From: Chloroflexi bacterium RBG_16_51_16 | GTDB taxonomy: Bacteria; Chloroflexota; Anaerolineae; Anaerolineales; Villigracilaceae | DNA: 24,446 nt | Assembly: GCA_001796785.1 (NCBI GenBank) | Contig: MGNL01000170.1 | Coordinates: 1-24,446, forward strand | Direction: 5' to 3' | In this document: piece after piece, positions 1 through 8,390 of the stretch | Layout of the letters: every line of letters begins with the position of its first letter | Numbering within the stretch: the first letter of the stretch is position 1 | The notes under the pieces: model-generated | Seen by the model: only the letters and a program-made list of their open reading frames with translations | What the model was told of the DNA's origin: nothing | The model's database searches: none | Made by a program: the position numbers and the translations under genes

Positions 1-222
1 GTAATTGCTTAATAATCCAATCCCAAAAAAAATTGCATAAGCTCCCGGCATTTGAAAATCGTAAAGGTCGCGGTAAGGCTGACGGCCTTCAGCTCGCATG
101 AGGAAGGATTCATAAAATAAAGGAGCCTCATCGTGGGTGATCGGCCAGTTAAGAGAGAGGATGGCTTCCAACACCAGAAAGCTGGCCAGTAAAACGACGA
201 GCCCAATTTGTATCTTTCGCAT
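1..222 (-). CDS. Membrane glycosyltransferase (GT39/ArnT-like), N-terminal fragment
   Basis: This is the first 74 codons of a gene that runs off the left edge, so its C-terminus is missing. The protein starts MRKIQIGLVVLLASFLVLEA, a hydrophobic first membrane segment (about residues 5-22). A luminal loop follows with an acidic H-D-E near residues 32-34 and then the pattern PYRDLYDFQMPGAY. That order (membrane helix, D-E, then PYRD-[FL]-[FY]-D-x-x-x-PG) is typical of polytopic polyprenyl-phosphate-sugar transferases of the GT39/PMT and ArnT type, which glycosylate lipids or proteins on the outer face of the membrane. The donor and acceptor cannot be told from this fragment. No clear Shine-Dalgarno precedes the ATG. 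The gene lies 65 bp downstream of surE on the same strand and is probably co-transcribed with it. Confidence 0.7.
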   Translation of the reverse strand, partial: MRKIQIGLVVLLASFLVLEAILSLNWPITHDEAPLFYESFLMRAEGRQPYRDLYDFQMPGAYAIFFGIGLLSNY

Positions 223-287
223 TTGTTAAATTGCGGAGCTGATCGTGATATATGTTCCCGACTAATCGAACCCAGCCGCGTCCAATC

Positions 288-1052
288 TCATTCCCACTTC
301 CATGTCTTAAGATCATCCATCACTTGATATGCCGTTAAATCCAATTGCAATGGCGTGATGGAAACATAACCCGCGGTTAATGCCCCAAAATCCGTACCAT
401 CCTCCGGCACACCGGTCGGCACTTCACCCCCGATCCAGTAATAGGGACGGCCTCGCGGATCCAACCGCTCATCTAGCACATCCCGATACACTCTCAATCC
501 CTGGCGGGTTATCAGCAACCCCTTCAATTCGGATTCCTGGATGTAAGGAACATTGATATTAAGAAGTATCCCTTTCGGCAGCCCATCTTGAAGAACTTTC
601 CTGACAATGCGCATGGCGACCGAAGCAGCTGTGGAATAATCCAATGCACCTTTAAACCCCTCCGGTGAATTAAGTGAAACAGCCACGCCGAACACGCCGC
701 TGATGACAGCTTCCATGGCTGCAGTGACGGTCCCGGAGTAGGTGACATCATGGCTGATGTTGGCGTTTGGATTAATTCCGGAAACAACCACATCCACTGG
801 TTTGGTCAGTCCAAGCAAGGGTAGCGCTACACAATCGGACGGAGCCCCGTCGGAGGCAAAACCAGGCGTCCCATCCGCCAGCTGAACCTCATGTACCCTC
901 ATCGGCCGGTCCAGTGTCTTGACGTGGCCGGAAGCTGACCAGTTGCGGTCCGGTGCAAAAACGGTCACCTCACCAAGCTGGCGCATGGATTGAGCCAACG
1001 CCAGCAGACCCGGGGCCTGGATGCCGTCGTCGTTCGTTACCAAAATATGCAT
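288..1052 (-). CDS. surE: 5'/3'-nucleotidase SurE
   Basis: This is a cytoplasmic, metal-dependent nucleoside monophosphate phosphatase of the SurE family, used in nucleotide salvage and stress survival in other bacteria. The 254-residue length fits the family. The metal-binding start LVTNDDG (N7, D8, D9), the APDRNWSASGH block with Ser39, the SDGAPSDCV loop and the SGINPNANISHDVTYSGTV block are all present, so the enzyme should be active. AGAGGG lies five bases before the ATG and overlaps the TAG stop of the upstream isomerase gene, which fixes the start and suggests translational coupling. A membrane glycosyltransferase gene follows. The exact physiological substrate is not evident. Confidence 0.93.
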   Translation of the reverse strand: MHILVTNDDGIQAPGLLALAQSMRQLGEVTVFAPDRNWSASGHVKTLDRPMRVHEVQLADGTPGFASDGAPSDCVALPLLGLTKPVDVVVSGINPNANISHDVTYSGTVTAAMEAVISGVFGVAVSLNSPEGFKGALDYSTAASVAMRIVRKVLQDGLPKGILLNINVPYIQESELKGLLITRQGLRVYRDVLDERLDPRGRPYYWIGGEVPTGVPEDGTDFGALTAGYVSITPLQLDLTAYQVMDDLKTWKWE

Positions 1053-1061
1053 GTTGTCCCT

Positions 1062-2126
1062 CTAATGAACTTCCAGCATGGATTTTTTCAAATTCACCAG
1101 GGCTTCCACCGGAGTGGGATCCACCCCATATGCCATGGCGAGATAATACGCCATGAAATCGCCGAATGTGATCAGGCTCCACATATGTGCAAGCGGTGAC
1201 TTGCCCCGGGCATCGATCACATCCGTATTTAATCCCTCGAGCATATAGGTTTTTCGTGTGAGGTCGGAGCGCAGGCGGTTGCGCGGATGGTCGGACGGAG
1301 CGCGCAGGAACAGGGTCATCATGTGCGGGTTGAGGACCTCTTCCGGATGAAGCGTGCCGGCCAGGGCGTTGTGGTCAGCCTCCGGCAGGAATTCGAAATT
1401 CGCACCCGCCTTGGCTACTTCGTTGATCTGTCCCTTCCAACGGCGGGCAACAGGTGCAAGCAATCCCGCGCCCATGACTGTTACCCAGCGGCCCATCAGC
1501 TGACCGGCGTAGCGTTTGGCAGGATTATTGACAGCCGGGACATCCGGACGAAGATGCTGTTGAAAACTTCGCATCGTCTGGACAGCGTCTGCGAGGTCGT
1601 TAGCCGGATCGGGAATAAACCCCAGCCGTGCGAACATGGCGAGCAGCAGGCCGAATGAAAATCCTACCGCAGCGCGCGGCTGACCTTTGTGCATGAAGGT
1701 CCATAAGGGTGTATTTGTTTTTTGAGCGCGTTTTGCAAGTTCTCCGCCTGTAGACACGGCCACGATCCTGCATTGATTCTGTAGTCCAGTTTCGAACGCA
1801 TCCAGCGTTTCTTCGGTGTTGCCGGAGTGGGACGAGGCAATGACGAGGGTCTCATTACCTGTGGCATAAGCGGGCAATCCATAATCCCGGTGGACGAGAA
1901 CTGGTATCGTGCAGGTTTGCTGGACGTAGGCGGACAAGAGGTCGGCGCCGATCGCCGAACCACCCATGCCGGAAATCACGACCCTTTGTATTTCCCAACC
2001 ACTGGGGAGGTCTTGCGTTAATCCATGTCCAAACGCGGCCGCCAGTTGATCAGGCAGCCGATCGATCTCAGAGAGCATATTCTCCTTATCGATCCGTTTA
2101 AAGTATTCAAGATCATCCAGGTTCAT
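1062..2126 (-). CDS. Bifunctional phosphoglucose/phosphomannose isomerase
   Basis: This SIS-domain sugar isomerase of 354 residues interconverts fructose 6-phosphate with glucose 6-phosphate and mannose 6-phosphate, linking glycolysis with mannose and GDP-sugar supply. The first SIS domain carries ISGMGGSAIGADL (about residues 51-63) and the phosphate-binding SSHSGNTEETL (about 98-108). The second has MGRWVTVMGAGLLAPVARRW, the catalytic-type NFEFLPEADHNALAG segment, and near the C-terminus GVDPTPVEALVNLKK, a hallmark of the bifunctional archaeal/bacterial PGI/PMI family rather than classical Pgi. It heads a minus-strand unit with surE (9 bp gap) and a glycosyltransferase, which fits a role in sugar-nucleotide provision. 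The Shine-Dalgarno is weak (GGATGG, about 9 bases upstream). Confidence 0.88.
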   Translation of the reverse strand: MNLDDLEYFKRIDKENMLSEIDRLPDQLAAAFGHGLTQDLPSGWEIQRVVISGMGGSAIGADLLSAYVQQTCTIPVLVHRDYGLPAYATGNETLVIASSHSGNTEETLDAFETGLQNQCRIVAVSTGGELAKRAQKTNTPLWTFMHKGQPRAAVGFSFGLLLAMFARLGFIPDPANDLADAVQTMRSFQQHLRPDVPAVNNPAKRYAGQLMGRWVTVMGAGLLAPVARRWKGQINEVAKAGANFEFLPEADHNALAGTLHPEEVLNPHMMTLFLRAPSDHPRNRLRSDLTRKTYMLEGLNTDVIDARGKSPLAHMWSLITFGDFMAYYLAMAYGVDPTPVEALVNLKKSMLEVH

Positions 2127-2228
2127 AATCAGAAACCATCCATTTGAATTTTCCTAATTTTACGTTAGTCTCGATGAAACAGGTGAACGATCGGCGATGA
2201 ATCATCGATAATGCTGGGTACTATTATT

Positions 2229-2263
2229 AAAAATAAAAAACGGCGGGCTCCACGAGGCCCGCC
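2229..2263 (-). terminator. Intrinsic terminator after the PP2C gene
   Basis: On the minus strand a 7-bp stem GGCGGGC/GCCCGCC with an 8-base loop is followed by GTTTTTTATTTTT. It begins 6 bases after the PP2C stop and ends the guaA-to-PP2C transcription unit before the isomerase/surE unit. Confidence 0.9.
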
Positions 2264-2269
2264 TGAGGA

Positions 2270-3145
2270 TTACTGGCCTTTGACCAGTTTAGATAAGAAT
2301 TTTCCCGGCTGCAACTTTTGGGTAACCTCTTTCAGCCGCGGCATTGAGAGGATGATGATGCTGATATTATCGTGACCACCGCGCTGGTTCGCCATTTCCA
2401 CCAGGGTTTCGGCGGCAGTCTTGAAGTCTCGGTTTGAACGTACCGTATTTAGGATCGTTTCATCCTCCACCAGGTCGGTTAAGCCGTCGCTGCATACGAG
2501 CAGGGTGTCACCCGCGAGCAGTTCAAAACCCTGGTTTTGAATGGCATCTTCGTCCGATTCGTTACCCTCGAGGAACATGCGGAAATCGACCTCAGGTAAC
2601 TGAACTGAACCCAAATGCCTGCGGATGACGTGCACATTTGGATGGTCATGAGCCTGTTTAGCATCCAGGATTCCCTTGTCCATTGCTTCCTGGATCCAGG
2701 TATGATCCTTGGTCAATTGGCGAATATGATTTCCACGCAGAAGATAAACGCGCGAATCCCCCACATGCGCTGTAAATAACCTGTTTTCGATCACCCAGGC
2801 ACAGGCACAGGTTGCTCCCATGCCCTGCTGCTCGGACTTGCCTGCAGAGTGTGCGGCGATGGCCTGGCTGGCATCCTCGATGGCTGCCTCTAATATTTTT
2901 AATGGCTTGCGGGGGGTGCTTTGTGCAACCCCCTGGCTGATGTAGTTAACGGCGATTTCAGCCGCCACTTCACCAGCTCGGTGACCGCCGATGCCATCAC
3001 AAACCACGGCGAACACAACCGGACGCGGATCTTCCTTGCTTACATGGTATGAGGACACGGAGTATCTGTCCTCATTATTTTTACCCGTCAGTCCTGGATG
3101 GCTGATCGCCGCTATGTGAAGATGAGCTAATGAAGAACGGATCAT
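2270..3145 (-). CDS. PP2C-type Ser/Thr protein phosphatase
   Basis: This is a 291-residue soluble metal-dependent phosphatase of the PP2C/PrpC/Stp family, which reverses Hanks-type Ser/Thr kinase phosphorylation. Visible motifs are GKNNEDR (residues 21-27), the metal-binding VCDGIGGHRAGE (D50), GMGATCACAW, AHVGDSRVYLLR, LTKDHT, LVCSDGLTDLV (D220) and GGHDNISIIIL (D259), so the full set of metal-coordinating aspartates is there. The C-terminal tail after the domain is basic. The start codon overlaps the stop of the upstream FHA-domain gene by four bases (ATGA), implying translational coupling and a joint pathway. FHA domains read phosphothreonine, so the pair is likely the output and reset side of a phospho-signalling circuit whose kinase lies outside this window. 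Confidence 0.93.
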   Translation of the reverse strand: MIRSSLAHLHIAAISHPGLTGKNNEDRYSVSSYHVSKEDPRPVVFAVVCDGIGGHRAGEVAAEIAVNYISQGVAQSTPRKPLKILEAAIEDASQAIAAHSAGKSEQQGMGATCACAWVIENRLFTAHVGDSRVYLLRGNHIRQLTKDHTWIQEAMDKGILDAKQAHDHPNVHVIRRHLGSVQLPEVDFRMFLEGNESDEDAIQNQGFELLAGDTLLVCSDGLTDLVEDETILNTVRSNRDFKTAAETLVEMANQRGGHDNISIIILSMPRLKEVTQKLQPGKFLSKLVKGQ

Positions 3146-5055
3146 GCTTCTGGTTTCTGAAACTCGATGACAGGCTCAGAAACGGGTGGAGAATTGCGTA
3201 AAATAAATCGGTAGAATAATCGGCCGAAGTGTACCATATCGCCGTGCACCAGCCGATAGCCCTCAAGTGGGACTGGCTCATAATTTACCCAGGTTCCGGC
3301 GATGGAATTATTATCCAGTAGTAAAAATGAACCATCCTCAAGTCTCTTAAGACGGGCGTGTAGTGGGGATAAGGATGGATCATCCAATACCTGGTTGCAT
3401 TGCACTGGATCTGTACCAAAATTAATCTCTCTCTCAAATAAGGCCAGGGGTTTGTCTGTCGCCGGGGATCCGTCTGGAGCGAGGCGCATAAGCGTGGCGG
3501 GTGCGGTATCAAGGCGCGGCTTGGATTCCGTTTTATCTTTTCCTGCTGCCTGTTTTCGCTTCAGCTTGTCCTTGGTAGTCGGGACGGGCAAAGTCGTGTC
3601 TGCTGCGACCGGCTGGGTCAGCGGGTCTCGGTCGGCCAGGCGGGCAGCGCGTGCTTTCCGCAAGGAGGGAAAACGCAAACGACCGGTCAGAAGGATCGCC
3701 AAAAGGGCGAAGGCTGCGATAGCGATTGCGCCAATGGTGATAGGCTGGCGGTAACGGGCGAGCAACACGGCTGGACCTCGAGGCGGCTGAATGACCGTCA
3801 CCGTTACAGGGATGCTGGTACTGGATTTGCTCATCCCGAGACTGTCCACCACTTCCACATATACCGAATGTTCGCCGCTGGTCGCATACCCGGAGAGATC
3901 CCAGGTGAAATGATCAAAGGGGTCACTCGCATTTTCATCAGCCACCTGTCCATCGATGTAAAGAGTGGTGCGCACAAGAGGACGTGGATGCTGATCTGGA
4001 AATTCCACAATAATATCCAATTCCTGCTGTTCGGGCAGGAGTACTTTCGTATTGAAGGGATCTTCAGCGGATGCCTGGCGTGTGATCTGCAAAGGCGCGG
4101 AAACGAGGATCGGGTTGGGAGGCTGTACATCCAGGTCGAAGCTGTGTTCCTGGGATTGGATCACACCCGAAGACAGATCCACCTGAACCCGCAGGCTGTG
4201 CTCGCCAGCGGATTTAATAGCGGAGGCATAGGAGAGCGAATATACACGCCTGAGGGGAGAAAAATAGGTTTCAGGATCTGGAAAAGATTCCAACCCGGAA
4301 AACAGGAACAGACTGCCGCCGGTCTCCAGGGCTAATGAATTGAACGCGGCTGCGCTGGTCGTGGTGCCATACAGGTCTCCGTCCACAAACCACACAAAGA
4401 CCCGAACCTTATTGTCGCGGGCGTGTTGGATGTACTGCTGGATTTCCGAAACGATATTCGGATCGTCCATGTGGGATGTTATGAACAGTACGGCGCGTTT
4501 CATACCGACCCTGGGAGTTTGGCCGGCAGCGGTATCGATGGCGATGGATAGAGACTGGAGATTGGGAGTCGCGGCTCGAAAATCAGGTTTGAAAGAACCA
4601 AAGCCAGTCAGGAAGTCTACAGGCCCGGCGTGGTTGATGACCGGTCCTGTCTGAGATACTAGGCTGAGATCATCCGGCAGATCCGTGGGTCGGGTTTGCA
4701 CCCAACCGCTTAATACCTGGACGATCCGATCATACCGGGACAATCCGCCGGGATCCCGGATATCCAATCCTTCGCTTTGATTCACACCTACCACGATCTG
4801 CAGTGGGACAGCCGTTTCACCCAGGGTCTGGGCGGGAAGATTTTGGCCGTCTTCGATTATCGTTACTACTTCTGGCTGGAGTCCGGATGCGAAAATGCCA
4901 TTGGTATCGAAAACATCCAGGAACGCGGCAATGTTCGGGTAAGAACTTGTGACCGGAGGATAAAGGTCAGCGACCGCCTGAGTTTGGGCGCGCGCCATCC
5001 GTCCCTGAGCGATGACCAGGCTCAGGCCGACGGCCAGCAGGAGACATTTACGCAT
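3142..5055 (-). CDS. Secreted VWA-like domain / TM / cytoplasmic FHA-domain protein
   Basis: This 637-residue membrane signalling or adhesion protein has a signal peptide (MRKCLLLAVGLSLVIA, likely cleavage after A-R-A near residue 24). A von Willebrand A-like region follows at about 85-275 (RAVLFITSHMDDPN and KVRVFVWFVDGD are central strands), then an Ig-like beta region at about 345-420. One transmembrane helix lies near 439-457, followed by a basic linker and a C-terminal FHA domain at about 545-620 with SPLHARL and NNSIAGTWVN. The usual MIDAS Asp-x-Ser-x-Ser is replaced by GVNQSEG, so metal binding by the VWA part is doubtful. The chosen ATG gives the signal peptide and overlaps the upstream stop (AATGCGTAA); a longer in-frame start at 5160 would sit inside the previous gene. 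It overlaps the PP2C gene downstream. Confidence 0.85.
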   Translation of the reverse strand: MRKCLLLAVGLSLVIAQGRMARAQTQAVADLYPPVTSSYPNIAAFLDVFDTNGIFASGLQPEVVTIIEDGQNLPAQTLGETAVPLQIVVGVNQSEGLDIRDPGGLSRYDRIVQVLSGWVQTRPTDLPDDLSLVSQTGPVINHAGPVDFLTGFGSFKPDFRAATPNLQSLSIAIDTAAGQTPRVGMKRAVLFITSHMDDPNIVSEIQQYIQHARDNKVRVFVWFVDGDLYGTTTSAAAFNSLALETGGSLFLFSGLESFPDPETYFSPLRRVYSLSYASAIKSAGEHSLRVQVDLSSGVIQSQEHSFDLDVQPPNPILVSAPLQITRQASAEDPFNTKVLLPEQQELDIIVEFPDQHPRPLVRTTLYIDGQVADENASDPFDHFTWDLSGYATSGEHSVYVEVVDSLGMSKSSTSIPVTVTVIQPPRGPAVLLARYRQPITIGAIAIAAFALLAILLTGRLRFPSLRKARAARLADRDPLTQPVAADTTLPVPTTKDKLKRKQAAGKDKTESKPRLDTAPATLMRLAPDGSPATDKPLALFEREINFGTDPVQCNQVLDDPSLSPLHARLKRLEDGSFLLLDNNSIAGTWVNYEPVPLEGYRLVHGDMVHFGRLFYRFILRNSPPVSEPVIEFQKPEA

Positions 5056-5998
5056 TCGATGAGCTGGGCGTGGGTTCGATACCTGCAGGTTTTGTGAGCC
5101 GGATATACGTGAGGGCCCAGGCGGATTGGACGTAGGCGGTAAGAATACCGCCAAGGACAATGACGAACGGCAGATAGACTACGAAACAAATCCCGGCGAT
5201 CCAGATTGGCGTGCTTACATCACCGCTCGTAGCCGCGAGCCCAAGGAAGGCAAAGAAAATTATAGCAATGATCGGAAGAGCGATGACCAGGCCAAGGACG
5301 GCAGAACCGATCCAAAGGATCAGCGCCATGATGATAATGGTCCCGACATTCGATTTACATATGTCCCATCCCCGGCGGACACCTTCCATAATACCCAGGT
5401 TATCGATCACGATCGCCGCATTAGCCTGCTCAAGGATCGTCATTACTACCCAGGAAACCGGAATGAGTAAGCAGATTATCGGCAGCAGACACAAGAAACC
5501 GATCCCGGCTGTAAGCACGCCGAATAATATGATCGGTATGAACAAGGCGAAGAATATCAGACCAATGATTACAGATAAACCGAAGACCCGCCAGAAATAG
5601 GGGAAGCTTTCTCGGAAAAGGGTGCCAAATATCAATTTCTCAGCACCCTGATCAGCCTGGAAGGTGCCGCGGATCAAACCGATCCGACCGACAGTGCCAA
5701 GGAAGATGGTTAGGAGGATCAAGACAATAAATACCACCACAAAAACGATGATGATCCACCAATTTTGCTCTATCCAACGCCCTGCCTGCTCGAAAAACTG
5801 CTCAAATTGACGATTGAATTCAGGGTCTGTTGAGAAAGGTTCGCCTCCGTTGCCGCCGCCCCTTCCACTGCTACCACCTCCTCCGCTGCCTCCCCCGCCG
5901 CGCGAACAACCTGCGAAAATTCCGAATATCCACAAGATCTTATGTTTCCATATGATCTGCCAGGCTCGGGTCAATACTTCTCGGTAATCAAACGCCAT
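5048..5998 (-). CDS. Polytopic membrane protein with Gly/Ser-rich loop
   Basis: This 316-residue integral membrane protein is of unassigned function. It opens with MAFDYREVLTRAWQIIWKHK, a start seen in bacterial membrane proteins resembling the glycerophosphodiester phosphodiesterase membrane domain. A short hydrophobic stretch (LWIFGIFAGC) leads into an unusual Gly/Ser-rich run at about residues 31-53, then a soluble segment (about 55-80) and roughly five to six strongly hydrophobic helices between 82 and 300. AGGAG sits five bases before the ATG. It lies 16 bp downstream of guaA, and its last codons overlap the start of the FHA gene. The genomic link with the VWA/FHA and PP2C genes suggests it works with them at the membrane; no catalytic motif is visible. 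Confidence 0.75.
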   Translation of the reverse strand: MAFDYREVLTRAWQIIWKHKILWIFGIFAGCSRGGGGSGGGGSSGRGGGNGGEPFSTDPEFNRQFEQFFEQAGRWIEQNWWIIIVFVVVFIVLILLTIFLGTVGRIGLIRGTFQADQGAEKLIFGTLFRESFPYFWRVFGLSVIIGLIFFALFIPIILFGVLTAGIGFLCLLPIICLLIPVSWVVMTILEQANAAIVIDNLGIMEGVRRGWDICKSNVGTIIIMALILWIGSAVLGLVIALPIIAIIFFAFLGLAATSGDVSTPIWIAGICFVVYLPFVIVLGGILTAYVQSAWALTYIRLTKPAGIEPTPSSSNA

Positions 5999-6014
5999 GG
6001 TAACTCCTGAATGG

Positions 6015-7550
6015 TCACTCCCACTCTATCGTCGCGGGTGGTTTGCTTGTAATATCATACACTACTCGATTTATTCCGTCCACTTCGTTCACAATTCGGC
6101 TGGAGATGCGTGCCAAAAGTTCCTGCGGCAAGTGGGTCCAGTCTGCGGTCATGAAATCCTCGCTGGTTACGGCTCGCAAGACGATGACCTCCTGGTAGGT
6201 GCGCTGGTCTCCCATAACACCTACAGACCGCACAGGCAGCAAGATTGCGAATGCCTGGGCAACCTGGCCATCCTTGCCGAGATGTCCGGCTGAAGATAAT
6301 TCGTCCAGGTATATATCATCCGCAGCCCTTAATCGTTCCAGGCGTTCCTGGGTAACTTCACCTATACAACGCACGGTGAGCCCGGGTCCGGGGAAAGGCT
6401 GCCTCCACACGATTTCAGTCGGCAAACCCAGGTGCTCGCCAACGAGCCGGACTTCATCTTTAAACAAGTACCGTAAAGGCTCGACGAGTTCGAAACTCAT
6501 ATCCTCTGGGAGACCACCCACGTTGTGGTGGCTCTTAATGCGTTCGGCTTTACTCCGATCCGCGGCGGACGACTCGATTACATCTGGATATACGGTGCCC
6601 TGGAGTAAAAATCGCGGCTTGCCCAGCGAATCAGCCTGGGATTCGAAAACGCGAATAAACAACTTCCCCACGATTTTTCGTTTGGTTTCTGGATCGGTTA
6701 CACCTTGCAGTCCAGCCAGGAACTTGCTAGCTGCATCCACGGTGACCAGCTCAATGCCTATGTGGCTCCGAAAGTCCTGTGCCACCTGAAGCGCTTCGCC
6801 GTGACGCAGCAATCCGGTATCCACAAAGACCGCCGCCAGACGGTCACCGATGGCTTGATATGCGAGGGCGGCTGCAACGGTCGAATCTACACCTCCACTT
6901 ACGGCTGCGAGGATCCGTTCCCCACCGACCTGGTTTCTAATCTGGGAAATGGCGGTTTCGCTGATCGATTTTGGCGTCCATTCGGGTGCGGCTCCGCAAA
7001 TTTCGGTAACGAAATGGCCGAGGACGTGTCCGCCTCCGGGTGTATGTTGCACCTCCGGGTGGAACTGCACAGCGTAGTATTTTCTGGTGAGATCTGCCAT
7101 GGCCGCGACCGGGCTGTTGGCAGACCTGGCAAGGATGATGAAATCTTTCGGCAGCCGGGTGATCCGGTCACCGTGGGACATCCACACGCGGGAAAGGTTT
7201 GAAAGGATCTTTTCTGGTGCCAGCAGTTCGATCTTGGCAGAACCATATTCGCGGTGGGTTGAAGGATCGACCTGCCCGCCCAGCGCGTGTGTCAACGCCT
7301 GCATTCCATAACAAATACCTAGGATCGGAAGGCCGCTGGTCAGGATAAATTTTTGAATGGAAGGCGCCCCGGGTGCATAGACGGAGGACGGGCCTCCCGA
7401 AAGAATAAAACCCTTGGGTTTTTGTGCAAGGATGATCTCCTGCGGTGCATCCCAGGGGTACAGCTCGCAGTAGACCTGCATCTCGCGAACACGCCTGGCT
7501 ATCAATTGAGCGTATTGGGAACCGAAGTCCAATATGGCTATGGAGTCCAT
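6015..7550 (-). CDS. guaA: GMP synthase (glutamine-hydrolysing)
   Basis: GuaA makes GMP from XMP, glutamine and ATP, the last step of guanine nucleotide synthesis, in the cytoplasm. The 511-residue length is standard. The class I glutamine amidotransferase domain has GICYGMQ with nucleophile Cys80 and the His164/Glu166 pair in FHPEVQ. The ATP pyrophosphatase domain has the PP-loop SGGVDS (218-223). The C-terminal dimerisation domain ends in the family signature PPATIEWE. The gene is 69 bp downstream of xpt, which feeds XMP from xanthine, so the two form a purine salvage unit. No good Shine-Dalgarno is visible, but the start MDSIAILDFGSQY matches the family N-terminus. Confidence 0.97.
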   Translation of the reverse strand: MDSIAILDFGSQYAQLIARRVREMQVYCELYPWDAPQEIILAQKPKGFILSGGPSSVYAPGAPSIQKFILTSGLPILGICYGMQALTHALGGQVDPSTHREYGSAKIELLAPEKILSNLSRVWMSHGDRITRLPKDFIILARSANSPVAAMADLTRKYYAVQFHPEVQHTPGGGHVLGHFVTEICGAAPEWTPKSISETAISQIRNQVGGERILAAVSGGVDSTVAAALAYQAIGDRLAAVFVDTGLLRHGEALQVAQDFRSHIGIELVTVDAASKFLAGLQGVTDPETKRKIVGKLFIRVFESQADSLGKPRFLLQGTVYPDVIESSAADRSKAERIKSHHNVGGLPEDMSFELVEPLRYLFKDEVRLVGEHLGLPTEIVWRQPFPGPGLTVRCIGEVTQERLERLRAADDIYLDELSSAGHLGKDGQVAQAFAILLPVRSVGVMGDQRTYQEVIVLRAVTSEDFMTADWTHLPQELLARISSRIVNEVDGINRVVYDITSKPPATIEWE

Positions 7551-7619
7551 TTACTTTTAGAGGAAGCTAAATGTAATGACTGGAAATTTCGTATAAAAGA
7601 TTTACCGAATCGCTCTGGT

Positions 7620-8207
7620 TTATGCCGATGGCAAATCATCGCAAAATTCAATATTGTTTCCTTCCATGGACCTAATACATGCAAGGGTTTCGATCGGTAC
7701 TTTGAGAGGGTTTAATACCTCACGCCCGTGTTCGAAAGATTTTTCGATCAATGCACCAATGCCGACCACCTGCGACCCGGCGGCTTCGGCCAGCCGAACA
7801 AGCCCTAGGATCGTAGCACCGGATGCCAGGAAGTCGTCAATGATCAAGACCTTTTCATGATTGGCGAGAAATTCCGGGGATACGATCAGTTCTACCATGC
7901 GGCCTTTTGTATGCGATGGAGCAAGTGTAAGAAAGACCTGGTCCGGCATGGTGATGGGCTTTGTCTTGCGGGCGTATACGACCGGTATTCCAAGGTGAAA
8001 AGCAGTGGTTAGCGCAGGTGCGATGCCGGAGATTTCCGCAGTAAGCACTTTGGTGGCGCCCAGTTTCTCAAAACGCCTTGCAAATTCACGGCCGCAGCCG
8101 TCCATCAATACCGGATCAACCTGGTGGTTGACGAAGCTATCCACCTTCAAGATGCCATTCCCAAGATTTTGGCCTTCCTTACGAATTCGCTCCTTTAGAT
8201 CCTTCAC
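7620..8207 (-). CDS. xpt: Xanthine phosphoribosyltransferase
   Basis: This 195-residue cytoplasmic enzyme transfers the phosphoribosyl group of PRPP to xanthine to give XMP, the substrate of the GuaA encoded just downstream. The PRPP loop VLIIDDFLASGAT (residues 120-132) and the long N-terminal Xpt pattern (LKERI, then NHQVDPVLM) match the family. The segment VYARKTKPITMP, which lies over the active site, is also conserved. The start is GTG: GGAGG lies four bases upstream, and the N-terminus aligns with other Xpt proteins. No purine riboswitch was recognised upstream, unlike in Firmicutes; a 15-bp palindrome sits about 75 bp before the start. Confidence 0.93.
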   Translation of the reverse strand: MKDLKERIRKEGQNLGNGILKVDSFVNHQVDPVLMDGCGREFARRFEKLGATKVLTAEISGIAPALTTAFHLGIPVVYARKTKPITMPDQVFLTLAPSHTKGRMVELIVSPEFLANHEKVLIIDDFLASGATILGLVRLAEAAGSQVVGIGALIEKSFEHGREVLNPLKVPIETLACIRSMEGNNIEFCDDLPSA

Positions 8208-8281
8208 AAAGCCTCCGATCTTTACAAATGGATCTCGTTTTCATTTTACATCCAGCAATTCCAACCTGCCAGTGTTCTCGC

Positions 8282-8296
8282 CTATTAAATTAATAG
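8282..8296. promoter_or_regulatory. 15-bp palindrome between xpt and maf
   Basis: CTATTAA and TTAATAG flank a single central base, forming a perfect inverted repeat in the divergent xpt/maf intergenic region. Its symmetry and place suit a dimeric repressor site or a promoter element for xpt, but the bound factor is unknown and AT-rich palindromes can arise by chance. Confidence 0.3.
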
Positions 8297-8374
8297 CTTG
8301 CTGCTACTTTCGATTTAAAGGATCGCGATCACTCGAAGCGTAAAAACCCTTGATAAAGTCCACCTAATCACCTG

Positions 8375-8383
8375 TGTTAGAAT
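8375..8383 (+). promoter_or_regulatory. Extended -10 promoter for maf
   Basis: TGTTAGAAT matches an extended -10 (TGnTAnnAT). A TTGATA lies further upstream, at 22 bases from the hexamer, too far for a normal -35. The predicted transcription start falls at about 8390-8391, at the GTG start of maf, so the mRNA would be leaderless. Confidence 0.5.
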
Positions 8384-8390
8384 TCTTCCC

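Noticed and set aside
9..206. 65-residue minus-strand frame at the left edge
   Set aside because: It is an out-of-frame shadow of the glycosyltransferase fragment, whose frame from 222 to 1 encodes a recognisable membrane helix and PYRD motif.
8208..8390. Purine riboswitch before xpt
   Set aside because: The conserved loop and three-way-junction sequences are not present in the xpt leader.
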